DNA from: Cryptomeria japonica
Lineage: Eukaryota > Streptophyta > Pinopsida > Cupressales > Cupressaceae
NCBI RefSeq assembly: GCF_030272615.1
Contig: NC_081415.1
Span: forward strand, 230,414,803-230,478,802
Reading direction: 5' to 3'
DNA: 64,000 nt
Part shown: one piece after another, positions 47,513 through 58,371 of the stretch
Position numbering within the stretch: the stretch's first letter is position 1
Layout of the letters: every line of letters starts with the position of its first letter
Notes under the pieces: generated by a model
The model's input: only the letters and a program-made list of their open reading frames with translations
The model's database searches: none
Told to the model about the DNA's origin: nothing
Made by a program: the position numbers and the translations under genes

Positions 47513-48054
47513 GACAACAAAAGAGCAGAGAGATTGCCCTTGACCTAACCCGCATACGCGAGCGAACACCGGGAAACGAGGTTAGTATTGCCCGTTTATT
47601 CTTGCATAAAATCCAATGCCCAGATGCCCAAATGCCCAGATTTCAGCTAGCAAGCCTCAGATGCAGTCCTCTGCCAAACCCCGAGCTCGAATCCCTGACC
47701 TGACCAATAGAAAGTCAAAGCTAAGCTGAAAAATCCTATTCTTCTACCCAGATCGTACAAAATCCGATGCTATGCCAAATCTCCATCAGATGAACATGTT
47801 ATTTTTCTTCCCAGTCAATCGAAACCCTAATCTCTGCAGAAGAACAGTGATCTGGTGAGGACGTGAACAGAGCAACGGATAGGACCGTGGGCTGTGAACA
47901 GTATTAAATGGATCTGGTAAAAGCATCAGTTGGTTTTCTGCCTGCGCTTTTGAAGCTTTTTTCTTTTGGTTTTTTTTAAAAGCTCCTTTGTTTTCCCTTC
48001 TAGAGAGATAATGATGAAGGGTCGATAAAGGGTCGATAAAAGTTTCCAAGCGTG

Positions 48055-48062
48055 TATTTATA
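48055..48062 (-). promoter_or_regulatory. TATA box of the CCCH gene
   Basis: TATAAATA on the minus strand, about 545 bp upstream of the start codon at 47512. It is followed by a pyrimidine-rich stretch with two GGGTCGATAAA units (about 48019-48041 on the plus strand). Transcription would start near 48025, giving a leader of roughly 510 bases. Position and context fit; no transcript evidence is available. Confidence 0.5.
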
Positions 48063-48070
48063 GTGACACT

Positions 48071-48769
48071 CGGCATCTATTTCTGAGAAGAGCACACCTT
48101 TGAGTCATTGTCTTCCACGCTTGCTCTGTCTAGATTGTGGTTGAGGGTGTGAGAAACCTTTCGTTTGCATTGATTTTCTTTCCCTTTTGGGGTTAAGCCT
48201 CCCAAAAGGTATGGTTTCTCATTTCTAGGTTACTAAATGAGTAGACTAGGTATCACTAATTTGAGAATGAAACTAAATAATAGTTGATATTATTTTAAAT
48301 AAATTTGTTATTATTTAAATTTAATCGTTTTAGTTTGATGGAAGTTTTGGAGTTTATATTGGTACAAAAATGATCGTATACTTAATTTGATGTGTAGAAT
48401 TGATTAAGTTGTTTGGATCTAATATAATAAAAAAATTATCTAAAGATCTATTTGTCTTCACTTTCAAGACATGAATTTGTCGAGGTAGTGTTCATAAACA
48501 TCATTAAGGAGCATATCAACTCAATAGGTGAATGTGATCTCCTAGGTCAAACCCCTTAGTGGAGTTAATTATTGGCAATTACTCTCTTGATCTACAACAT
48601 TGACTTGGATCGATTTCGTCATGTAGAAATGATAAATAGAGATAAGGTTGTGATCTTAAGGCAAGGATTAGTCAAAACAGCGATGAAATGAAGATGGATA
48701 GGAATCAAGCCACAAACCAAACCTAACACACGATTATAGGTATATGCATGGAAATGGGGGACCAATAGG
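48071..48769. other. Upstream intergenic stretch
   Basis: AT-rich DNA 5' of the CCCH gene with no gene or repeat that I can identify. Confidence 0.5.
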
Positions 48770-49053
48770 AGGTGTTTTAATTAATTAAAAATGGGTTTTT
48801 GAAAGGAACCTGGAACCTTGTTACAAAGCAGGAGAAAGATAAAGCATAAAAGAGGCAGAAAACAACAGTGCCTGATCACCCACACATAGAACAGTTCCCA
48901 GCCAAAACAAAAAGGGAACACAAGACAAAGGAAGCAACACTAGACAACCAAAGGACAGCTAAATGTTTCTCATAAGTTCTTCAGCATGAACCATCATCTG
49001 CTTCATATTGCAGAATTTTTCATTTCTTCCAGCTCTTTTTCCTTGATATCAAC

Positions 49054-50584
49054 TTATTTCCGAGTGTTGGCCCTTGTTCTTTTTTCGTGACCCTTCTTCT
49101 CCATCTGATCCTTATCACCCTCCTTGCCTTTAATCTGTTCAAATTTGTTAATCAGGATGTTAATACGGTCAATAGTGGCCTTAAGGATCTGGAAGTTTTG
49201 CTCGGCAATCCTCTTCACAGTAAGCTCCATCCTATCCACTTTGTTGACTAGATTGTTCAGGTTAGTATCCAGACCCTTAGCATCTTTGTTCCCTTCCAAC
49301 TCCTTCACCTTCTTTTCCATTTCTAGAATTTTACTAACCATAGCCTCAATTGCTTCAGCCTTGATAATAGCAACCATTAACTCTTTTATGTTTTCAAAGA
49401 GAGGCTTCTTGCTCATAGTAGCCTTTTTTATCACATTGAGGTCAGTCTTCAAGTCACTAATCTCTTTCACCATTTTGCTAATGACCTCACAAAAACCCTT
49501 GATGTCATTACCAATGTCACCATGACAGTCATTTTGATTTCCCATGTTGTTCTCTTGACCCTCATTATGCATACTCTGTGTGCTCAGGTTCTCCCCATGA
49601 TCACCATCCAACATTTTATCTTCCTCCTTACCCTTCTTATTATCGATTTTTTCAACCTCAGTATCCTCATCAAAAGAAATAAAAATCTGCCTTTTTCACC
49701 TTGTTTATTCCCTTACGGGTCTTCTTGGTCCTTTGGGTTTGCTTACCCATACCCTTTCTCTTCTTGCTTTTTATAAATTTATCATCAAAAGACTTGTCTG
49801 AAAGGTCAGAATCCACATCAGTCCCCTTGCTCTTTCCCTTGGTCTTCCCCTTGTTGTTGAAATCCTCAAACTCACCTTCAGTTTCAAAGTAGAGATTGAA
49901 CCCACTATTCTCACTTTCAGTATCATCATCCCTAATTTTTTTGCCTTTACTAATGGGTTTCTCAATAGTTTTCCCCTTCAACAGCTTATAAACTAAAACC
50001 ATTAAACCCTAGTGGAGGGCATGATCTCTTTGAGAGTCTTTATGCACTTCTCTAATGGTATGATTCATAAAGCAAGCAAGATAGTAAGGCAGACTGACCT
50101 TGTCACCATGATGGAAGTGATTAAGCAGCACAAAATGATGCCCATAAGCCCTTGTGAATCTTCCATCCAGAGTAATGTAGCTGATGGTGGCAAACAACAC
50201 AAACCTCCATAGCCTGCAAATACGCTTAGGGGAATGGTAGGGATTATCCACCTTCACCAATTTCCTTTTTTCTCCATCAATGATAGGAAACCTATCTGCA
50301 GCCTTGTCAGACACACTTCGATCTCTATAAAATTTAATAGCTTCTTTAACCATACCTGTAGCTTCAGCAGTGACATCTTTGTCCACCTTCTTCATCTGGG
50401 TACCAACAAGAACCTTACCATTCTTCCAATTTTTTATGAAATGCTTAGTGATAGTAGGGTCTTTACCGTAGAGCCTTTCCATAAAAACACTCAAGCCTCC
50501 CTCTTGAAGAATCTCCCAAACTTCATTGTTTTTCTTCTAGTCTGAGCAAGAAGTCGGTTCAAACCTCTTTTTATTACCTCCCAT
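49054..50584 (-). pseudogene. Unrecognised ORF of about 510 codons, nearly intact
   Basis: Starts MGGNKKRFEPTSCSD at 50584. One register runs through a TAG at 50537-50539 and another TAG at 50009-50011 (both plausibly from CAG) to about 49680, where a single-base shift in a T-run joins it to the frame that ends at 49054. The N-terminal 200 residues look globular (EVWEILQEGG, FIKNWKNGKVLVG, IKFYRDRSVSDKA, SYITLDGRFTRAYGHHFVLL). Next come a Lys/Ser/Asp-rich linker (KGKTKGKSKGTDVD, KSKKRKGMGKQTQRTKK) and a C-terminal coiled coil (SKILEMEKKVKELEGN, VNKVDRMELTVKRIAEQN). Family not recognised. The layout (globular part, basic linker, coiled coil) resembles the second ORF of elements A and B, but I see no direct alignment. 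Only three lesions suggest recent activity or selection. Confidence 0.65.
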
Positions 50585-50778
50585 GTTACCCTTAGTTTCA
50601 CAAATCTTCCTTATCTCAGCTCTGTTATTTTCTCTGTGATCTCTATGAAGAAACCTAACAATTTTGTTGTTGTTATGAAGAACAACCCATAATCCATGCA
50701 AAGTAAATATGATATGACTAATAATAAAACAAGTCACGCCGCTGTAGTGAACAATCATAGAAAAATGAGGAAAAGGCA

Positions 50779-51832
50779 TTAGAAATTGTGATTAGCAAAA
50801 ACATGTTGCTTCATCTGGATACGGTCCAGTTCAATCATAGATTTCACCTCATACTTGAGATTACTCTCGCCATAAGGCAATGATTTTGTCATAACGACAA
50901 GCCAGGTTGGCAGCCCAATCAACACACTTGTTGGCTTCTCTATATACATGTGTGAAAATACACATTTCAAAAGTTTCATTAATTTCCTTCGTAGTTTTGA
51001 TGGCATTGTGTATAGACCAAGAGGGAGGGAAAACATAATTCAAGCAATTAATAATGTTCAAAGAATCACCTTCAACCTAATCTTTAGTTCAATTGGAATC
51101 CTTAGCAAGAACCAACCCATGATAAGCATCAATGGCCTCGGCAACATGGTTGGTTTGATTACCTATAGGAATACATTTGATAGCTTCGCATATTCCCCCT
51201 TCATCCCTTAAAACCACACCGCACCCTGCATTGCCAGGGTTACCCTTGGAAGCACCATCAAAGTTAATTTTCATCCATCCATGAGGGCGACATTCCCATC
51301 TCGCCTCTTCTCTAGGATTAGCATGTATGATGTCACTCCCCTTTATTCTCCAATTCTTGAAAATGATGTTATCACCTTGATCTTTGGGGTTGGTTATTCC
51401 ACCAGTGATATAGAGGTTCTCCACCATATGTCTTTTGATTTTCTCAAAAATAATTTAAGCTTTTGAAGCCTTATCTCTGAACACTCTATCATTTCTTTCT
51501 TTCCAGATTCCCCAACAAATATGAGGCAAAGTAAATCTCCATAACAAAGTAACTGAATTATTCTTCAAAGGGTGGAACCAAGAATTAAAAACATCTTGAA
51601 CAACTTTAGGGAAGACCCATCTAACATTGAAGTTGTCCAGACATCTAGCCCAAATATCAGCAGAGAAGGGACAATGGATAAACATGTGATTAATGGTTTT
51701 CTCATTCTGCATACAAAGATGACAAATACTAGGCAGACAAAAACCTCTAGTTTTGAGATTGTCAGTCGTCGGGATCTTATTTTGAAGGACAGTCCAGAAA
51801 AAAATATTAATTTTGGGAATAAGTCCTCTCAA
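50779..51832 (-). pseudogene. LINE ORF2 tail: zf-RVT and RNase H
   Basis: The minus-strand frame begins LIPKINIFFWTVLQNKIPTT with the Cys pair CHLCMQNEKTINHMFIHC, the zinc-binding region found after RT in plant non-LTR elements. The WxW-type stretch HICWGIWKERN follows. After a stop near 51455 the same register reads GWMKINFDGASKGNPGNAGC, the start of an RNase H domain with its first catalytic Asp. It continues with HVAEAIDAYHGL and, after further stops, EANKCVDWAANLA, the usual RNase H end. No EN or RT part adjoins it. Confidence 0.8.
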
Positions 51833-51997
51833 CAGGGGGTGTTAAGTGGCTACTTTCTTCTGAAATCAAGAAAGACTAATCTTGGATGAGAAATTAAAGT
51901 TAATTAAGCTCAAATTGTGAAGACACGACAAGAACAAGAGTCGTGGTGCTCTGAATCTACTTTCTAAACTACTATTTTTTTGGTGGAGATTAAGGGG

Positions 51998-52005
51998 TTT
52001 AAATA
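51998..52005 (-). promoter_or_regulatory. TATA-like sequence before the LINE-derived unit
   Basis: TATTTAAA on the minus strand, about 165 bases upstream of the zf-RVT reading frame, in a CTCTATTTAAACCCC context. Plausible promoter of a short derivative; unproven. Confidence 0.3.
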
Positions 52006-52899
52006 GAGACAGCACAAAAATTTCTCCTTTTTATATCGAAAAATGTAACATAGCATCTAGTTGTGGCCCCTAAAATGTTAACCTTTTTTAAGTATTTCAA
52101 AAATAGCTTTAGTAAAAACTTAGGTAACACCATGTAGTTTATGCTTGATTATTTTGTTAATTTTTTAATGAATATATGATTTTTCCTATTTTTTTTATTT
52201 TAGATATTGTCTACAAAAAAAGGAGATTTATGATGTAAGGAGCAAGATCTCCACCAATATCAATTGATCAATTACTATTATATTGCAGTCTTAATATATA
52301 TCATTTTTTACTACATAACATTATATACCAAAACCTTATCTCAATTCAACTATTCGGGTAGTAATCCTTAACATTGTTGCTTGTCTGGCAGTAGTCGCAA
52401 TCATATGTACCAATAGGCAAAAATATTTCATCTTCTAGATCAATATCTTTTGCAATAGGCATGTACTTGACTATTTTGGTAGTTGGTTCTATCACTTCAA
52501 GTTCAACTAGTTTGGTAAGGTTATGCTTATCCATGTAGTGTTTTAAAATCTCTCACTCTTCTTTGTTCAAATTATTTATTCCTTGGGAGAAGAAATGAGC
52601 ATTCTTTATTTCTGATTTGTAGATGATCATTAGGCCCTCTTTTAGCAAGACCATAAATGATCCCTAGGGATCTTCATTATAGCATAAACCTAAAAAATAA
52701 TGAATAAATAGGTGAGTTCACAATGAAACTCGATAATGCTCCTTCTTTTGCCTTGAAAACCTCTCCATTCCTTTTTTTCTAGAAGAACCACAAATTTTCA
52801 TTAGTAAAAATCGTCCAAAAAGACTTAATCTCAAAATTAAAACCATTCACATATCTAGCTAAGATTTTAAACCATGAAAAATCATCCTTTTTGTTCCAA
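52006..52899. other. Stretch without an identified gene
   Basis: AT-rich. A minus-strand frame at 52534-52346 (HNLTKLVELEVIEPTTKIV, then GTYDCDYC) is protein-like but too short and unlike anything I recognise. The last few hundred bases may be decayed LINE sequence continuing from 52900. Confidence 0.4.
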
Positions 52900-55035
52900 C
52901 TCAAACAATTGCCAAGGAATAAAGCCAAGCTAGAAAAAGAAAATTTGCATTAAAAAAAGGGATGTTCAAATTTTTAGTTTGACCACACAACCAATGAGAA
53001 ATGGCATAAATACCAAAGATTGGAGCTCAAAATTTATAGCAAGATTTTTCAATTTAATCAGCCATCTAGAGAAAGCCTTGTTTAGTTCAATGGACTTAGA
53101 CCAAATAATATTAAAACATAGAACATTTTGATCTAGGTCAATCAACATTCCAAACATTACTAAGCCAGATAAAAATCTCTTTTTGAATCAGATAAACATC
53201 AAATAGAGTTTCTTTAAAACTTGATCAAATTTAGAGTCATCCTTCTAGCAAACCTTAGAAAAAAGAACTAAAATATCTTTCATTGTCATTGGGAAACCAA
53301 ATTTATCCATTTCAAAATTAAATGTCCTTTTCCAACTCTCAAGAATATTATATTCTTGTTTAAGGGTTTCCCAATATTTTAGAAAACCATTATCAATTAT
53401 ATCTATGAAACCTGAAATACCTTTCTTGTCCCAAGTTTTAGTAGAGCATCCCTTTGTAAGGGCGAGTGGCTTACCACTATCCCCCAAATTGAACTAGAGT
53501 TGAAACAAGATTTAGACATTAGGGAGAGGTCAATATGATTGCACATTAATGGCTAAACCCCCCAATACTTCCAAATAGTGTTAAAGACTAATGAGCCAAA
53601 ATATTTTACCTCAAAGTCACCAGAAAAATAGTCTAAATTCAGGTGCCTTCAAGATTCACCTTTCTTGAGCTTGGAGGGAGCCAAGTTATTTCTTATTAAT
53701 CTTTCCATCATTTTGAACCCTCACAAGCCTTAATAATCCACTTAGCAGATAAGGCTATACCTCGAATCCTAAGATCTTTTAATCCCAAGCCGCCTAAATC
53801 TTTTGATAAACAACACCAAGATCAGTTTACTGCATGTCTCTTTTTGTTCCCTTTCCCATCAAACTAAAGGAAATCCCTTTAAAATTTTGTAAAATCTAAA
53901 AATGACATTTTAGAAAAATACAAACTGAATAAAAGAAACTAGAATGAGAAGTTATCACTTTTTAAACAATGTGTACTCCGACGGCAAGAGACAATAGATA
54001 GTGTTTATGTCAAATTTGGATACTCTAATATTGTAAATCTAAATAGAATTAAACCACAAAACCATATACCTACAAAGAAATCCAACATAAAACTAATGAA
54101 AAACTAAAAAACATGTAAAATAACAAGACTAAATCAAATTATACCATTCACACATTCCATGGGTTTGTCTTCACTGTCCTCCTATCTCCATTGATCTTGC
54201 TTAGTATGGTTGCCCTCAAATTTGTAGCTTGCACAAGAGCTTTATAGGGAATGGATATGGTTGTAGAAGACAATTCGATAGAGTTTAGGTATACTTGCAC
54301 TTAATTTATATGGAAAAAGAGAGAAAGGAGCCTCTTATCTAGAGAACACCGTAAAAATGGAGGGCTAGGATTAAGGGGTGGAAGGATAAATGGTTAGTTA
54401 AGATTAGAGTGTAGGTATAGGAAATAGTAAAATATTGGAAAGATGGTTAGAGGAAAATTAAGAGATGAATGACACCTGTCATGGAAAGAAAAGGCTGGTG
54501 AAATAATTAAATAAATAAAGATTTACTTAATTAATAGAAGGGTTGGGGCAGATAAGTTAAATAAATTAAATATTTATTTAATTTAGGAAAAAGAGAATTT
54601 AAATAATTAAAAATATTTATTTAAATCAGGAAAGGCTTGGAAGAGGATCGGTGAATTAATCAATTAAATAAAAATCTATTTAATTAATAGAAATCTTAGG
54701 ATAAAATAATTAAATAAATAAAATATTTATTTAACTAGGCTAGGACAATTCTAGGTGTCTATAGATAGGTCTGTCATTTATGATGTTTTTTTATAACTTT
54801 TTGATACAACCAGTCCGACATGTCCTTTAAGGAGGTGAAAATAGCAAAATAAATTCCAAGGTATTTCACAATCTTATCAAGCCCAAGCCACTACCAATCC
54901 TTATTCCTAATCCAATGATCCCAACTAAGTATGAGGAATTACTAGAAGAGATTTTAGCCCCAAAGGCAGTATAAAGAATATTTAGTTTATTTAAAACGTT
55001 GGAGAAGTTATCCTCATCAAATTTCACAAACAAGG
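52900..55035 (-). pseudogene. LINE ORF2 reverse-transcriptase C-terminal half, decayed
   Basis: From 55035 downward the minus strand reads TLFVKFDEDNFSNVLNKL and FGAKISSSNSS, the region right after the catalytic YADD of plant L1 RT. After an inserted solo LTR (53888-54757) it continues with KDLGGLGLKDLRIRGIAL, then AKWIIKACEG, then GISGFIDIIDNG, then MFGMLIDLDQNVLCF. Stops and shifts are frequent. YADD itself is missing because a TG-starting LTR-like insertion begins at 55036, immediately before this point. Confidence 0.75.
53888..54757 (+). repeat. Solo LTR-like insertion in the LINE
   Basis: Begins TGTAAAATCTAAAAATGA and ends near CTAGGTGTCTATA, interrupting LINE RT coding sequence. The interior shares CATTGATCTTGCTTAG-like and GCCCTCAAATTT-like phrases and the closing TAGGTGT(C/A)TA with the larger copy at 55036-57611. 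It is rich in ATTTAAATAAAT motifs. No clear target duplication was found, so borders are approximate. Confidence 0.5.
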
Positions 55036-57611
55036 TGTAACCTGGAAAATGAAATAATTGCAAGACTAAGCTAAGCTACCACAAACTCTAGAATTCATAC
55101 AACAAATTTCAAATTACCAATGAAATAAGAACAAAAGGCTAATTAGAATAAGTAAAGTTAAACCAATAAACCTTCACTATAGTGTCCCATGGTGTCCTAC
55201 CATTCTTTGATCTTGCTTGTTGATGTGGTTACTCTCAAATTGCACTGATTTTTGTTTTCAAGATTACAAGAAATGAATTGACAATGGTATTTGAATGCTA
55301 AATGCAAGCTATATGGATTAGTGCAATGGAATATGCAACAATATGAACTTATGCTAAACCTATGCTAAGCCAAAGGCATTTATATCTCAATGATGAATGG
55401 TGAGTACCAAACTGGTACAAAGAGGGGGGGGGATGAATCAGTACAGGCACAAAAACTTTTCCTGAACCAGTTTGTCTGCAGACACTGCGCTTTGGCAAAC
55501 AAACAGTAACACCGGTCTTAAACAGAGTACAACCGGTAAAACCAAGAATAACCGAGACAAGCATAAATCGGTTGACACTTATCTTTTCATACAATCTAAT
55601 ACTTCATTTCCATTTCACCCTAATATGTGAATAGGTAATCTATCATCAGAAATATATAAACAACTAGATCAACATGATTTGTCACTTGACACAAGACACT
55701 AAATAATCACATGAAAAAGCATCACACATGACACATAGATTTTTCACATGGAAACCCAACTAGGAAAAACCACAGTGGGGATGGCTAGAATACCCGGTTA
55801 AGGGTTAAACCTTGTCAGAGGTTACCTTGTTAGAGGATTTTATGAACTCAATGGCTTTGAGTCACCCTATTAAAGGATTTATATCAAGCTAGTTAAAGCT
55901 ACCCGGTTAAGGGATTTTCCAACTGTTGAAGTGGTTAAAGATCAACAGGTATTACAATGATCTGGTGATAGCACTCAATGCCAATGCAGATCCGCTTTAG
56001 TTCTTTCCTTTTGTACACACACTATGCAAGCATCAATCCTCTTATCTGGTCTGGCAAGAATCACGTATCTCTGCACTTAGATACACACACAACATTTGCC
56101 AACAACCTCAACATGAAACACAACATCGACCTTATAGGAAACAGATAGGTCGGTAGCATGAACCCTAAGCCCTAAACATTTAGGTTAAGCAATTGATTGG
56201 TTCAATCCTGACCATTAAACACTCTGCATTTGAATATAACGGTCTTGAATAGATCTCAAGACATTCTCCATCATTCGTTCTTCACCGCTTCATGGAGGCG
56301 ATAACCCATCACGCATTCTCCACCATTTACAGGGACTTCACACATTCCCGAGGTAGATAGGATCAATCTCCTTCATGCAAGATCCTTCACACGCACAAGG
56401 CTGACATGGCAACACGATCTGATCTTCATTATAATGCTAACTCATCACACGATGTCATCGGTTGAATCACAAAGGCTTGGAACACTTCAACCGGAAACCC
56501 TGAAGCTAAGACTACCAACCAGTAGTCCTACCACATTCCATGTACCGGTTCACATTTCAACATACCGGTTCACTTGGACAAACACACCGCTTCACCTATT
56601 GCTCATATACCAGTTTACAACACCATACCGGTTCTATTTGTCAGTTGCTTAACTTTAATTAACTTCAATGTACCAATTCTCTTCACAACATATTGACATC
56701 AATGACAATAACCGGTTCACTCTTCAGCATATTGTCGGTTCACTCTCCAACATATTGACATCAGTGACAACATACAATATCATCATGTCATCACACTCTT
56801 GCACATATGCCAACAATATTGTTATTGCTAAATGCTATGTGATTGCTCTAAGATAACATGTTTGCTTGATAATGACTAGTCTCTGATTGTCAGAAAATGA
56901 ATCTTATATAGACTTTACATGAGCAAAATCCTACATGGAAAGAATCAACGGTTGAGAGTAAATCTCGACAGATAAATGACTATGGATGATTGGTTAGAAT
57001 GTGAGAGATAAAGGAGGGAGATGTTCCTCCTACACATGCAAGGTAGAGAAAAAGGTGGGAGAAGAGTCCAAGTGGCAACATGCTCACCTTGACTAGAGAT
57101 GAAAACCCAAGAATATAGGATGGTTGGAGATGATCTAGGAAATGCAGGACAAGTGGATGTTGACTAGGGTGAGTTGGACAAAACCTCCTCCAAGTACGTA
57201 GGAGTAGTGGAGAGAATATAGGGATTAGGACAATTGGATTTCTTCCTCCTCTTGACTAGGACTTAGAAGTTGAGGATTAAATTTGACAATTTAAATATTA
57301 GGAAAAAATAATTTACTCAGCCACATAATGATGAGATGGCAAGATGAGTTGGCTTGATGATGATGTAGAGAATGATGTGGAGTTAAGAGATTAATTAAAT
57401 AATTTAGAATTACTTAAACATGGAAGAATTTTAGAAGAATTATAAATATAAGTAATTAAATAATTAATATTTAATTAATAAATTGATATAGAGGAATATA
57501 ACCAATGAATCAAAATAAATAAACTTTTCAATTTATTTTGATAGAAGAATAATCATTGAATGAATAATAAATATTTATTTAATTAATCATATTCATTTTT
57601 AGGTGTATACA
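55036..57611 (+). repeat. LTR-like repeat related to the solo copy at 53.9 kb
   Basis: Begins TGTAACCTGG right at the LINE break and ends TTTTTAGGTGTATACA, so it has TG..CA ends. It is interrupted by the A-type solo LTR at about 55391-56815, leaving about 1.15 kb of its own. The following TTTTGCCCCTCTTTGAGGC is not a tRNA-like primer site that I recognise. It may be the left LTR of an element that includes the PMD sequence further right, but no right partner is in the window. Confidence 0.45.
55391..56815 (-). repeat. Solo LTR of the A/B type on the minus strand
   Basis: On the minus strand it starts TGTTGGCATATG, the same first 12 bases as the element A LTR, and has a run of about ten C residues followed by TCTTTGTACC close to its other end. 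This parallels the C-run of A and B. The body is rich in ACCGG motifs. No interior coding sequence and no partner LTR are present. The left border is uncertain and no target duplication was identified. Confidence 0.6.
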
Positions 57612-57883
57612 TTTTGCCCCTCTTTGAGGCAATGTTTGAACAACATTGTTTCAAAGAAAAATAAATCAAGTCTCTTTTTTCCCAAACATCAGTAAAATAT
57701 CGATGGCATGCCCCCTCGAGAGATTTATCCTCTAATTTTATTTGAAAAATTTAAATAAAGGATCAATCTCAAGAAAAATTATAAAACTCGTCGGATAAAT
57801 GTGTGAAGAAAATTAATTATTGAAAAAGAATTTGCCCCAACATTACATGTTCAAAAACACCTCGAATTAGGTCATTCCTGGAC

Positions 57884-57891
57884 TATATATA
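57884..57891 (+). promoter_or_regulatory. TATA box upstream of the PMD unit
   Basis: TATATATA in the context GGACTATATATAGCAAGG, followed by about 170 bases of balanced composition and a possible donor at CCCCTAGTAGGTACC. It is the best promoter candidate for the PMD gene 3.6 kb downstream (0.8 kb before the later insertion). Confidence 0.45.
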
Positions 57892-58371
57892 GCAAGGGTT
57901 GGGCCCATTTCCAAGTCATTTGTACACTTGGAGATTGGAGAGTAGATTAAGGAGAGCCACTTGTGATGTTTAGAGTGTTGCCAACTACCACCATGGTGAT
58001 TCCATACCACAACCACCAATTTGAGTGAGTCTGCAGGTTCTAGAGACCAGCTGACTATTGTCCCCTAGTAGGTACCCCTGTACTTGCTTTGTATGAATTT
58101 TTTTAATGCATTTTTAGGTCAATTTTTTAACTTTTTTAATTGTGTGTGAATTAGGTTTTGTGATTTTTATTTTTTTTAGTGCATTTGTGTGGTAATTTAG
58201 TGCATATATTGTGTTTGGTAGCGCTTTTGGTGTATTAGCGCTTTTGTTAGTTATTTTCATGCATTTGTAAATGTAGTGCATTCGTGTATTTGATAGTTGT
58301 TATAGTGCATTTAATGTACTAACGCATATGTGCATTTGTTTAGTGCATTTGTCAATGTTGGTTGAAAATTT

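Larger units (their letters stand above)
48770..52005 (-). mobile_element. LINE-derived unit: truncated ORF2 tail, unknown ORF, 3' end
   Basis: Read on the minus strand: a TATA-like TATTTAAA (52005-51998), a leader, a frame with the zf-RVT and RNase H tail of a plant L1-type ORF2 (51832-50779), an unrelated ORF (50584-49054), and a 3' region with GTAACAAGGTTCCAGGTTCC and a T/A-rich end near 48770 that resembles a LINE 3' UTR. Endonuclease and RT are missing. Either an internally deleted LINE picked up an extra ORF, or two elements are juxtaposed. Confidence 0.5.

Noticed and set aside
49124-49525. Plus-strand 133-codon frame
   Set aside because: Antisense of the coiled-coil part of the minus-strand ORF; hydrophobic translation is a mirror of the Lys/Glu-rich sense strand.
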